From a virus, in IMG/VR virus record IMGVR_UViG_3300043568_003076, positions 1 to 56,503 of that record: 56,503 nucleotides of DNA. One strand, given 5' to 3'. The translations under genes and the position numbers were made by a program. The notes beneath the pieces were generated by a model, which saw only the letters and a list, made by a program, of their open reading frames with translations, searched no databases and was not told the origin of the DNA. Of this stretch, positions 7,465 through 16,700 are shown one piece after another. The stretch's first letter is position 1. Each line of letters opens with the position of its first letter.

Positions 7465-9000
7465 TTATATCGAATTTAGCAGATCATCATAATCCGCAGA
7501 AGTTCGATGGGCTTGGACTGGTACTGGCATGGCTAGTGCAACATCCATTGGTATTAAATTTTGAGGTAAAGTTGTAGTATTCGTATGAGCAGTTTGATAT
7601 TGAGTTCTCATTTGATTTTCAAGAGACTGAGTATCATCGTCATCTGAATAAAATTCGCTAGCTGGATCGTATTCTTCAGTTAGTTTAGCAAACTCATAAC
7701 TCATTCTATACATTTTAAAACTTTCAGTATAGCCACCATCTCTATTTGCAATTAACTTAATTTTCATACGCTTTTCCATAGGTCCACGAATTAATCCAAA
7801 TAGAGAATCTACTGTGTGTACTAGACCAAATGATTCAGCAATATCTGACATACTTAAGTCCTGATCATCAACTGCATCTCGTTTAATTTGCGTTGCTGTA
7901 ATAATACACCATTCATTTCGGATTGCAACTGCTCTAAGTTCTTCAGAAATAACCTTGATCTTTTCATAAGTATTGCCTTGCTCACGAAGAGGTCTCATTA
8001 AGTTAATATAGTCAACTACAATTACGGTAAATTTAATTCCAGAATTTTGTTGAACTTTTAAAAAGTAATTTTCTACATCAATTGCTGAGGCAGTTCCAGT
8101 AGGAAATTCCTTAACGATTAATTGGCCAAGCTGAGGCATATCTAACTTAAGCTTTTGTATTTTACTAGTAACTTCAGACACTTGATTATTATCTAGCATT
8201 GAATCATAGTCCTTAAACGGAATGCTTAATATGCTTGAACCAAGCCTCTTCATGTATTTACGATCAGACAATTCAAGCGTTCCAATTCCTACATGACAAC
8301 CTGCCATAAATGCTCTGGCTGCAATATTTGAAAGAACCATTGATTTACCTACTTTAGGCCTTCCTTGAAAAACTACTAACGTTTTTGGATTCCAACCGCC
8401 GCCTAAGGTTTTATCAAAGAATGGGAAGCCTGTTGGATTTCCAATTTTTGAAAGTTGAACGTGATCAATTGAGGTAAAAAAGTTTAGGCCGGATTCAGCG
8501 CTAGTAAATGAAACGTTTAATTTGCTATTAAATTTTTCTCTAACATCATTTGTAATTAATTCAACATTCTCCGGATTAATATCGGTTGTCTTTAAATACG
8601 ACAATACATCAATTACTGATGCATTTAAGTTTTTATAGAAAATAAAAGCTTTTGTGTATTTAAAAAGAAACTCATAATTATAACTAGATAAGTCTACTTC
8701 AAATAGTGAATTAAATTTTTGTTCTGAAATATCTAGATTTGAAAGATTTGCAATTTGGCGTAATTCATTTCGAGTTGGAATTTTAGAATATTCAATGAAC
8801 CATTTTTTAGCTTCACGATATAGTCTTTGTAGGGTATCATCGTTAAAGTAATGAGCTTTAATTAATGGAATAACTTCTCGCTTGTCTAATGAGTCAAAGT
8901 TCTTAGGTTTAATGATTACATCATTATCGTCTTCGGTTAGAACAAAGTTAAAAATTATTTTTTCGAGAAGCTCAATGTTCTCTTTGAAATCTATCATCAT
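7465..9000 (-). CDS. 41: Replicative DNA helicase, gp41 (DnaB-like)
   Basis: Hexameric 5'-3' helicase at the replication fork. The N-terminal half (1-180) is the helical primase-interacting domain. The RecA-like motor follows, with Walker A GRPKVGKS (213-220), the catalytic-Glu strand GIGTLELSDR (about 238-247), Walker B TVIVVDY (325-331) and the sensor region ITATQIKRDAVDD near 365. The DnaB H4-type segment (residues after about 385, ANRDGGY) is also present. The acidic, polar tail after 440 has no clear domain. Length 511 compares with 475 in T4. Two consecutive ATG codons occur at the start. It is downstream of UvsX with a 112-residue gene between, the same order as uvsX-40-41 in T4. Confidence 0.93.
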   Translation of the reverse strand: MMIDFKENIELLEKIIFNFVLTEDDNDVIIKPKNFDSLDKREVIPLIKAHYFNDDTLQRLYREAKKWFIEYSKIPTRNELRQIANLSNLDISEQKFNSLFEVDLSSYNYEFLFKYTKAFIFYKNLNASVIDVLSYLKTTDINPENVELITNDVREKFNSKLNVSFTSAESGLNFFTSIDHVQLSKIGNPTGFPFFDKTLGGGWNPKTLVVFQGRPKVGKSMVLSNIAARAFMAGCHVGIGTLELSDRKYMKRLGSSILSIPFKDYDSMLDNNQVSEVTSKIQKLKLDMPQLGQLIVKEFPTGTASAIDVENYFLKVQQNSGIKFTVIVVDYINLMRPLREQGNTYEKIKVISEELRAVAIRNEWCIITATQIKRDAVDDQDLSMSDIAESFGLVHTVDSLFGLIRGPMEKRMKIKLIANRDGGYTESFKMYRMSYEFAKLTEEYDPASEFYSDDDDTQSLENQMRTQYQTAHTNTTTLPQNLIPMDVALAMPVPVQAHRTSADYDDLLNSI

Positions 9001-9006
9001 ATTTTT

Positions 9007-9345
9007 TTAATTCGAAATTATATAAAATTTTAAAAATTCAGATTGGTCAATTATTATAAATTCACCTTTCTTAATTAGGATATTGTCTTCTATTAAGTCT
9101 TTCATTAATAGTTTTAGTTTTTCTAAAAATTCAGCAGTTAGTTTATCTCCAAATACATATTTTAGAGTCTTTGTTGAAAACTTAATATCTTCTAGGTCAA
9201 ATTCTTTAGATTTGACTTGAGTAACTTTGACAATGTATGACAGGATATCGAATACAAAGTCTTGCCTAGTTGGATAGCTAGGCAAGGCTGTATGCGACTC
9301 TAGTAAGTATTTAAGAGGAATATTTGGCTGTAATTTAAAGGTCAT
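9007..9345 (-). CDS. Hypothetical protein between UvsX and helicase 41
   Basis: A 112-residue protein with alternating predicted helices and a C-terminal strand pair (LIKKGEFIII), compatible with a winged-helix-type fold, but I recognise no family. Its start overlaps the end of uvsX by 11 bases and it ends 6 bases before gene 41, so the three are coupled. In T4 the same slot holds gene 40 (114 residues, a head-vertex assembly factor). Size and place agree but I see no sequence similarity, so orthology is not claimed. Confidence 0.55.
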   Translation of the reverse strand: MTFKLQPNIPLKYLLESHTALPSYPTRQDFVFDILSYIVKVTQVKSKEFDLEDIKFSTKTLKYVFGDKLTAEFLEKLKLLMKDLIEDNILIKKGEFIIIDQSEFLKFYIISN

Positions 9346-10525
9346 TATCAGAATCAGTTAAATCTTCTAATTCGTCTATTTCCATTTCGTCTATTCCATC
9401 TTGTGTTTCAGGGAATTTAAACGTAGGCTTAATTGTAGTTTCGTCTAACTGCGTTAATACTTCATGAGTAAATAACCTAGCTGAGAAAAATTCTTTAACT
9501 GGAACAGCATCACCATTATGCTTAATGATATAGGTTTTTCCAAGTTTTTTTGGTAGAAAATAGAAAGTCTCTCCAGCTACTTCAAATTTTGAACATAATT
9601 CAGATTCGTCTGGTTTTAGTTTAGAGAATTCCTTTTCAGTTAACTTATTACCTCTACCTACTCCACATGATTCCCAATTAACATATTGTTCAAGGCCTAC
9701 AAATTGATTCATACCTTTATGGAATGAAATATGGAATTCAATATCAATAGGTCGAGCTAAACGATTCTTTTTAGTTTTAGAACGAACAATAATTCCAGTA
9801 GTGGTTTTAGCTTCATCACGAAGAGTTCCTTTACTCAACATTAAGATAATTGATGCAGAGAATTCTGGACCTCCACCGCCTGACATACCCTTTGGCGTAT
9901 ATTGATCCATTGAGGCATATGTGTGGTTTGTAAAAATAAATGGAACTTTATAATTTGAAAGATCCAAAGTTAATGATTTGAATAGTGACCTCATTTCTTT
10001 TGCACGAAGTCCCATATCTGCAGCGTTTTTACCTGCATCCATATCACGTTGACTTTTATCAGTATCAAGCATGCCTACTGAATCTACAAATAGTGCAATC
10101 TTAAGTCCTGGATTCTCCTTAATTGTTTCAATTAAGTCATGCACATAAAATTTAACTTCGCTAATAAGACCCATACGTAAATATTTTAATTTACTTAAGT
10201 CTACTCCAAATTTAACATAGTCACTTGAATCAATTGCACCTTCAGTGTCAATATAAATTACCATGTAATCCATTTTTTGTAATTCACGAACTGCATTTAA
10301 ACATAGGAATGTTTTACCTGAACCTGAATCTCCAGCAATTCCAATACTTCGAGTATTAGGATAACCTCCAAATAAGGATCCTGACATTTGTGCATTTAAT
10401 AAGTAATTTCCAGTTGGAATGTACTCTTCAATATCAGAGAAGCCTCTGATTTCAATTTTTGATTTGACTTTTTTCTCGAGCAAGTCGTTAAACTTGGCGA
10501 ATGCGTCCATTGTTGATTTTGCCAT
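9335..10525 (-). CDS. uvsX: RecA-like recombinase UvsX
   Basis: Strand-exchange ATPase for recombination and recombination-primed replication. Walker A is GDSGSGKT (65-72), the catalytic Glu lies in DTEGAID (about 94-100), Walker B is IALFVDSV (about 142-149), and a glycine-rich loop MSGGGGPEF resembles DNA-binding loop 2. The C-terminal tail is acidic (DEMEIDELEDLTDSDNDL), as in recombinases that interact with mediators. Length 396 is close to T4 UvsX (391). The ATG at 10525 follows an A-rich stretch without a Shine-Dalgarno site. A 10-bp hairpin lies just upstream (10542-10571). Confidence 0.95.
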   Translation of the reverse strand: MAKSTMDAFAKFNDLLEKKVKSKIEIRGFSDIEEYIPTGNYLLNAQMSGSLFGGYPNTRSIGIAGDSGSGKTFLCLNAVRELQKMDYMVIYIDTEGAIDSSDYVKFGVDLSKLKYLRMGLISEVKFYVHDLIETIKENPGLKIALFVDSVGMLDTDKSQRDMDAGKNAADMGLRAKEMRSLFKSLTLDLSNYKVPFIFTNHTYASMDQYTPKGMSGGGGPEFSASIILMLSKGTLRDEAKTTTGIIVRSKTKKNRLARPIDIEFHISFHKGMNQFVGLEQYVNWESCGVGRGNKLTEKEFSKLKPDESELCSKFEVAGETFYFLPKKLGKTYIIKHNGDAVPVKEFFSARLFTHEVLTQLDETTIKPTFKFPETQDGIDEMEIDELEDLTDSDNDL

Positions 10526-10541
10526 GTGTATAAAATTAATA

Positions 10542-10571
10542 TTTTAGTATCTTTTACAAAGGATACTAAAA
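10542..10571. promoter_or_regulatory. Perfect 10-bp hairpin upstream of uvsX
   Basis: The arms ttttagtatc and gatactaaaa pair perfectly around a 10-base loop containing ttttacaaag, in the 51-base gap between the Nudix-like gene and uvsX. There is no long T run on the minus strand, so it may be a weak terminator, a processing site or a leader structure of the uvsX mRNA. The loop and flank (10546-10562) match an element at 33216-33232 at 15 of 17 positions. Confidence 0.55.
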
Positions 10572-10576
10572 TGGGT

Positions 10577-11140
10577 TTAGTTAAAATATGAAACTAACAA
10601 AAATGCTCCAGATAAGACGGTTGCGTCTGAATAATCTCCATTTACAATTTGGTGAAAACCTACCTTTGTAATAGTAGAGTTTTCTTTTGTAAAATGATCC
10701 TTTGAGAGGTTTCGAGTAAACAAAATATTTGGAAGGTTAGTTAGGTCAATTCCATAACAGTGCATACTTAAAGTCATTGGAACATTCATTGAAATATCTC
10801 CAAGATAAAATATACTATTTTCGGTGAGACCTGTATCGTCAAGGTTAAGTCCAGCCTCTTCAAGTAGTGCTCTACATACTGAATCGTATGGAGTCTTATC
10901 TAAATCTGGATTAACTACATCAATTATAAGAGTGCTAGCATTCTGTTTATTCATTAGATTAGGCGAGTCTAAAAGAAAAATAGACTTGAGCCCATCATTT
11001 GAATTACGTTCAAATGGTATTAAACAAATATAGTCTAGCTCGCACGATAGGTAATGAGTTGAGTGTTGATCTTTGGTTAAAGCCAATATGTTAAAGTTTC
11101 CTATTTTGCTAGGAGTTTCATTAGATATTTGATTATGCAT
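10577..11140 (-). CDS. Nudix-like protein with degenerate Nudix box
   Basis: A 187-residue alpha/beta protein. The segment RALLEEAGL (about 89-97) has the spacing of the core of the Nudix box R-E-U-x-E-E-x-G-U. The first Glu is Ala and the upstream G-x5-E half of the box is missing. The two metal-binding Glu of the EE pair are kept. Strands before it (YICLIPFER) and after it (SIFYLGDI) fit the Nudix fold. It may be a hydrolase with altered metal binding or a non-catalytic relative. It overlaps the upstream gene by 8 bases and precedes uvsX. Family assignment is tentative. Confidence 0.4.
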   Translation of the reverse strand: MHNQISNETPSKIGNFNILALTKDQHSTHYLSCELDYICLIPFERNSNDGLKSIFLLDSPNLMNKQNASTLIIDVVNPDLDKTPYDSVCRALLEEAGLNLDDTGLTENSIFYLGDISMNVPMTLSMHCYGIDLTNLPNILFTRNLSKDHFTKENSTITKVGFHQIVNGDYSDATVLSGAFLLVSYFN

Positions 11141-11801
11141 TAGCTGTAGATTTTTTAGTAGGTGTTGTACTCAACATTTTCTTCATAGTCTTTTTAATTG
11201 AGTCCGCCGTTACATTGTTATTTATATAGTCAGACAATTTTGTCAAAAACTCTTCTTTATTCTTAGAGTTTGAATACATCATCTTTAATAAATTTTTACT
11301 AGGTAATTTAATTTTAACTGAAAGAGCTAAATCGGTGTCTTCTAGTGAAAACATACCAAATAAGTCACCTGGATCAGTAGAGACCTTAAGTTGAGCCGGT
11401 TGAGATGGAGGTGGAGCTATTGGTTTTGGTGCAATAATTTCAGCCCTAAATTCGGCTGGAATTTCTTCAGTTACTTTAAAATCTTCATTTAATGAAGGAA
11501 TGTAATTGATTGACTGAATTTCAGCCATTGACATTGGCTGTTGATCTTCAGTGATCATCATTAGGTCAGAAGAAACTCGGTCAGTATCAAGTTGAGTACC
11601 GTCTGATAGTATTGCCATGAATCTGCCATTTCTAGCCGGCAAAACATCTCTAACTTGGACTACTTTTCCTAGTTTAGTTTTATCATTGGTTTTTATCCAT
11701 TGAAAGTCGTTTGATTGGAAGCTGCTTTTTATTGCAACTAAGGTATCAATATCGTAGTTATTCATAATTAGGTTTTTTATTTTTTTAAGCCACTTTTTCA
11801 C
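11133..11801 (-). CDS. Hypothetical protein downstream of DNA polymerase
   Basis: A 222-residue protein of unknown function. The likelier start may be the ATG at 11765 (MNNYDID), which follows an A-rich leader and does not overlap the polymerase. The longer form from 11801 adds a basic 12-residue end. Residues about 40-85 (GKVVQVRDVLPARNGRFMAIL) look like a small KOW/SH3-type barrel. A proline-rich linker follows (about 128-140) and then a helical, lysine-rich C-terminal domain. It contains no polymerase motif B or C, so it is not the missing half of the polymerase. Its place between 43 and uvsX suggests a replication accessory role, by context only. Confidence 0.55.
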   Translation of the reverse strand: MKKWLKKIKNLIMNNYDIDTLVAIKSSFQSNDFQWIKTNDKTKLGKVVQVRDVLPARNGRFMAILSDGTQLDTDRVSSDLMMITEDQQPMSMAEIQSINYIPSLNEDFKVTEEIPAEFRAEIIAPKPIAPPPSQPAQLKVSTDPGDLFGMFSLEDTDLALSVKIKLPSKNLLKMMYSNSKNKEEFLTKLSDYINNNVTADSIKKTMKKMLSTTPTKKSTANA

Positions 11802-13167
11802 TTGACAATTGTTCTTCTAATTTTTTCATTTGATTCTTTGTGTCTACTCGACCATTATACAGTTTAGTAAGAATTGTTCGAGCAGCTGAATCCATTTTAT
11901 TTGTGAAGACTGTATCGTTTTTTGTTAATATTTGGTCAGGTTGTAGTTCAACACCAGGTTTAATTTTTCCCAAATACGCATCTGGCGAAATATTAAATTG
12001 AATTTGAATGTTTGGATACATTGAGGCAAAGTCAAAACACGAAACATATTTGTAATATCCAGGCTCAGGCTTTGCAACATACGCTCCATCATACGTTGCA
12101 TCTTCTTCTAAGTCTCTTCGATCATTTGCCATATAACGGCCTCTATCTAAAAACTCACGACACATTAATGATTCAGTAATGAATACTGCTGAGAATACTT
12201 TTGAAACATCGACCTTTGCAAATTTTGAAATTGCAAATGCAACATCAAGTAGTCCAAGCTTATCTTCAATTAGTTTAATAAGAATTGTATCAATAATATT
12301 ATACTTGATAAAGTTTTCAATATCTTGTTGAGCTTCCATCATGGTTGCATATTCACTATGGAGTTTAGTTGTTCCTAATACTAGGTTAGCAATATAATCT
12401 AATTTATAATTCTCAACAACTTTATAGGGTTTAGTATTCATAAATACTTCCATGTAATCTAAAAGACCTAAATGAATTGGCATTTTTGATTTACCAATTA
12501 AGGTTTTAGACGGCATAGTTTGCATTGGATCAATATCCAATTTTTTACAACGATTAATTAGATAAATCCAGTCAAATCCAATAACATTCCAACCAGTTAA
12601 GAATGGAATTTTTGGAAGAACTTTATGGAAAAACGTTTTCATTAACTCTTCTTCAGTTTCAAAGAAAAGATATTTAAGGGTAAATGTTTGACCGTGTGCT
12701 TTAAAGTAGTCATTCACTTCATCTTGCATTTGTAAAATTGGAGACTCTTCCAATTTCTTCATGGTTGACATTACAAAACAAACATTGTCCTCATTAACAA
12801 AAGTAATTAAATTAACTGGCATTGCGGCTTTTGCCGGATCAGGAAACTCTTGTGAAGTTAACTGAATCTCAATATCTAAATAATATTTTTTTGGACTGTC
12901 ATCTGAATAGATTGAAGCAAGTTCAGTTTCATCTAACCTAGTTTGGGTTAATTCCTCAAGCCTAAATTTACTTAACCATTTACCTTGAACTTTTTTTAGG
13001 AACTTTCCATCCCAGTTTCTGTGTTCAGTTGGGGTTGGGGTTAAGTTCCAATTATAAAGATCGTGTGGAAGTATAGGCTTTTTCATAAAGCCGATTGTAC
13101 CATCTGGTTTATAATAAGAAATGACTAGAGTCGAGTCTTCTGTGTGAAATTCTGTGCTTACAATCAT
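11785..13167 (-). CDS. 43: Family B DNA polymerase, N-terminal part (exonuclease plus motif A), gp43-like
   Basis: T4-type replicative polymerase fragment of 460 residues. It has the 3'-5' exonuclease motifs LDIE (97-100), GWNVIGFD (192-199) and YNIIDTI (289-295), and palm motif A, DFASMYPNI (379-387), followed by NISPD. It ends at about residue 460, inside the fingers, where T4 gp43 continues for roughly another 400 residues with motif B (K-x3-N-S-x-Y-G) and motif C (D-T-D-S). Neither is found anywhere in the window. The downstream region is filled by an intact gene in another frame, which argues against a simple frameshift. It is therefore probably a split polymerase whose second subunit is encoded elsewhere, as known for 43A/43B in some Aeromonas phages. 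A broken gene is the alternative. Confidence 0.9.
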   Translation of the reverse strand: MIVSTEFHTEDSTLVISYYKPDGTIGFMKKPILPHDLYNWNLTPTPTEHRNWDGKFLKKVQGKWLSKFRLEELTQTRLDETELASIYSDDSPKKYYLDIEIQLTSQEFPDPAKAAMPVNLITFVNEDNVCFVMSTMKKLEESPILQMQDEVNDYFKAHGQTFTLKYLFFETEEELMKTFFHKVLPKIPFLTGWNVIGFDWIYLINRCKKLDIDPMQTMPSKTLIGKSKMPIHLGLLDYMEVFMNTKPYKVVENYKLDYIANLVLGTTKLHSEYATMMEAQQDIENFIKYNIIDTILIKLIEDKLGLLDVAFAISKFAKVDVSKVFSAVFITESLMCREFLDRGRYMANDRRDLEEDATYDGAYVAKPEPGYYKYVSCFDFASMYPNIQIQFNISPDAYLGKIKPGVELQPDQILTKNDTVFTNKMDSAARTILTKLYNGRVDTKNQMKKLEEQLSSEKVA

Positions 13168-13187
13168 ATTAATTAATATACCAAAGA

Positions 13188-13625
13188 TTAATGAGTTCCA
13201 GTTGAACCAAATCCGCCTTCTCCACGTTCAGTTGTCTCAGAATAAAGCTGGTCAAATAAAACTTCCTCAATTATATCATAAAATACCGGAACAAGTACAA
13301 ACTGGATCAATTTTTGACCTGGAGTTATGAGTTGGTCAGTAGTTCCAACATTAATCACATGGATATGAATTTCTCCTTGATAATCTTCATCGCAGACTTC
13401 AGCACCTTTAATTAATAACTGCTTAGTTGCAACTCCTGACTTGTTAAAGGCAGTTAACATATACCCAGTAGGAATATCTGCTTTAATACCAGTTGGAATT
13501 AGTGCAGAGTTTCCAGGAAGTAATATTAATTCTGGATAATCATTTGGAACAAAAAAATCTATACCTGCAGATTTAGGGGTTCCTCTGGTTGGGATCTTAA
13601 CGTCCCGAATTCTTGAAATTTTCAT
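13188..13625 (-). CDS. dut: dUTPase (dUTP diphosphatase)
   Basis: Hydrolyses dUTP to dUMP and pyrophosphate, keeping uracil out of DNA and feeding dTMP synthesis. All five trimeric dUTPase motifs are visible: AGIDF (20-24), NKSGVA (61-66), GAEVCDEDYQGE (74-85), GQKLIQFVLVP (103-113) and the C-terminal RGEGGFGSTG (134-143), which closes the neighbouring active site. Length 145 is normal. It is the first gene of the minus-strand replication block, and its promoter should lie within 13626-13720. Confidence 0.96.
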   Translation of the reverse strand: MKISRIRDVKIPTRGTPKSAGIDFFVPNDYPELILLPGNSALIPTGIKADIPTGYMLTAFNKSGVATKQLLIKGAEVCDEDYQGEIHIHVINVGTTDQLITPGQKLIQFVLVPVFYDIIEEVLFDQLYSETTERGEGGFGSTGTH

Positions 13626-13704
13626 TAAATGTATGTTTTATATAGTATTACTTGTTCTTTTACCCCCAAAGTGAAAAAAGTTTAACTTTGGATACAATAT
13701 TGCT

Positions 13705-13714
13705 GATAAATAAC
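13705..13714 (+). promoter_or_regulatory. Late-promoter-like element (distal) upstream of sheath
   Basis: GATAAATAAC, similar to the T4 late -10 element TATAAATA, 86 bases before the sheath ATG. Identical in sequence to the element at 53946-53955. Confidence 0.45.
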
Positions 13715-13763
13715 TTTATCAACTCGTAGACCGTTTTTAAATTTATGAATTTGGGACGAATGC

Positions 13764-13777
13764 GATAAATAAATAAC
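13764..13777 (+). promoter_or_regulatory. Late-promoter-like element (proximal) upstream of sheath
   Basis: GATAAATAAATAAC, whose ATAAATA core ends 28 bases before the sheath ATG, as expected for a late promoter with a short leader. The preceding tgc is shared with the element before 53971. Confidence 0.6.
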
Positions 13778-13799
13778 TTCAAAATAATACGCAAAAGCG

Positions 13800-16700
13800 A
13801 TGGCAGAAAAATTAAATCTGAACAGATACAAGTCAAGCGGTGTCTACACAGTAGAAATTGATGAGAGCACTAACCTTTCATTACCTCTTTCAACTGGAAG
13901 ATTGGTAATTGGCTCAAGTAAAAAAGGACCGATCAATTCAGTAGTACTAGTTAATGACTTACGTACTTTATCGGCAGTCTATGGCGATATTGACTCTAAA
14001 TTAGAAAAAAATGGTAATTATTTCCACAGAACTATTCAGGTAGCACTAAGAAATGGCCCAGTTTATGCACTAAATTTATTGCCAATTGCTGATTCAGATG
14101 TTGCATATTTTACAACATTTAATACAGAAGCAGCTTCAAATAACTCAACATGGTCTGCTAGTTCGTATCAAAGCAGCATAGCTGATTTCTATAATACTCA
14201 AAAATTATGGTTTGCTGATGTTGACGCTGTTAACAAATATAAAAACTTAGCACTAGGCGATTCTTTTCCAGCAACTGGAACAGTTGATAGAGATGCTAAC
14301 AAATTATTAAGTTTAGTTAACTTATCTAAGAAGCCAGTTACCTCATGGGCTAGAATAGCTGATACTACTGGTTATGACATTAAAGTTAAAGAATATTATA
14401 AATTACTTGGTGATAAGGTTGAAGTTCCTGATTTCTTACACCCTGATGATTATGTTGCTGACTATTTTGTAGAACTTTCAGTAGTTGAAGGAGACTGGTC
14501 AGATTCTATTAGATTGTCAAAAGACCCAATTTATCAACAGTATTTTAATGAAAGCGGTATCATTTTAGCAAAAATGAACGATTTTTTATCGTTAAAAGAA
14601 GTTACAGTAGTTAACCGTACAATTGGAGCAATTATTCCAGAATTTACAGACCTAGCCGGATCGCCAGCATCATTAGACTATTTGTTTAATAATAAATTTT
14701 CTCAATCTGGAGTTTATTGTGCTCTTGACTATAAGAAAATTGATATGATTGATTTAGCAAACAATCCAGTATTTGATAGCGGTAGCGCATCCGAAAGTAT
14801 TGAATCACAACGATTGGATTTAGTAGGTTACGGCTTTGACGAAATGGATTCAGCTGTTTATTCAGTAGATAGCGGTAATCCTGATTTATCTATTGCACCA
14901 GTTAAATTAATTGATGTATTAAGTTACAGAAAAACTGCTGGTTACGAATATTATTTTAATATTTCAACAACCGCGCCTGATAACTTTGAGATTTTACCGG
15001 GTGCGGCACTTAGCCTTGGTGAAATGTACACAGTTAACCCAGTTGGTTCTAACAATAATTATATTATTGCAACAATCAATAGCCCACTATATAATGCATG
15101 GGCAAATGGATTTATTAAAACTGGAGATACTTTACTTACAGGATCTACTGCATACTTATCAACTGATGGAGTAGTTAAAACGGTTATGAATGGCTTAGCT
15201 AAAATTAGTTATATTGAGTTTTATGCATATAGCGATTTAACTTATACTAATCAAGTTGATGCAGCAACAATCACTAGCGGATCTAATCAATATTTGCATA
15301 TTAAGTCAGCTGAAGTTACTGAATTTAACTTTGACTTTGACTTAACTGATACTGACTATTTTAGATCAGGTTTTAGTTATTTTGCTCCTAACCGATTAGT
15401 ATTTACACTAACTCCAACTCTTTATGGAAATCCAGCAAAGAAAGAAATAGCAAATGGAAATGCAGTATATGATGCAGTTAAGAGAAGTAAAATTGAAAAC
15501 TTTATTAAAACTGGTCAATATATTAAAGCTGGAATACTTACAGACGGTGACGGTGACCCAGTTATTCGTGAACGTTTATTAAGGATTAAAACTGTTTATG
15601 CAAAAAAAGTAAGTGTTACTTATATAGGAGCTCCTACTAATACGTTAGAGTATACAATCACAGTAGATTCTCCACTAGATGCAAATATAACTGGTATTGA
15701 TCTTACTGGTTCAATATTAAAAACGTATAAAGGAATTAAAAATTATGTAACGGACCTTAGAGGTTTTTATGTACCTGCAATATCACTTGATGAAGTTGGT
15801 TTATATCCTAATGGAACCTCTGCTCGTCAAGATAAGATCCTTGATTATATGTTTGAGAATACTAATATTGCATCAACTATTGCAGATAATGAGACCTTAA
15901 ATTTCCGATATATTATCGATTCATTTGAAGGTCAAATTGCACCTGCTTCTAAACAGCAACTTGCACAACTTGCAGCAAATCACGGAAAAGCACTAGCTAT
16001 CTGTAATGCTCCATCTTTTGCTCAATATGAAAAATCAATCGACCCAAGCTTTATTGATTTTAATACTAACTTAGTATCAACTGAGTATATTTCAACCGGT
16101 GGTAATCTATCTTCAAATCCTCAATTTACATTTGGATTTGCAAGTGGAGATAAGAATGGTATTGCAATTGCATCTTACGCTGCATACTTTATGCCTAACT
16201 TAGTAATATTTGACAACGGTCGAAGTAAATCAATTCCACCTGCTGCATATATTGCAAATACATATATGAAAAAATATACAGGCGGAAATACTTTCTCAAT
16301 TGTTGCAGGTAAGCGCGGTATTATTACTGAGCCAGAAGTAACTGGACTAGAATATGATTTAACTAATGACGATAGAGATTATTTAGAACCAGTAGGTTTT
16401 AATATGATCGTTAGACGTAGAGGTTTCGGAGTAATGATTTTCTCAAATAACACAGGTTATCAAAGAGTAAAATCTGCACTTAATAACATCCACGTTAGAG
16501 AGGCATTGGTAACAATTGAAAAAGATATTGAAAGAATCTTATTGAATTACCTATTTGAATTTAACGATCCAACTACTAGACTAAGAGTTAAAACATTAGT
16601 TAAAAACTACTTAGAAGCAGTTCAAGACGCTAGAGGTATTGCAACATTTGATGTAATATTTGATGATTCAAATAATGGTTCTGAGGTTCTTGAAAATAAC

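Larger units (their letters stand above)
13626..13799. promoter_or_regulatory. Divergent promoter region between dut and tail sheath
   Basis: A 174-base gap that must fire leftward for the replication block and rightward for the sheath. On the minus strand, TTG, a 20-base spacer and TCACTTTG (about 13664-13695) resemble the Bacteroidetes primary-sigma promoter TTG-N(19-21)-TAnnTTTG with one mismatch. On the plus strand, two GATAAATAA elements are listed separately. No gene is visible here. Confidence 0.45.

Noticed and set aside
11219-11228. TATAAATAAC on the minus strand, identical to the element before 22275
   Set aside because: It lies well inside the coding sequence of the gene at 11133-11801 and encodes conserved-looking residues. 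The next start is about 80 bases away, so it is probably chance.
11133-11801. Possible second half of the DNA polymerase
   Set aside because: The protein has no NSxYG or DTDS motif and is too short. It looks like a separate small-barrel plus helical protein.
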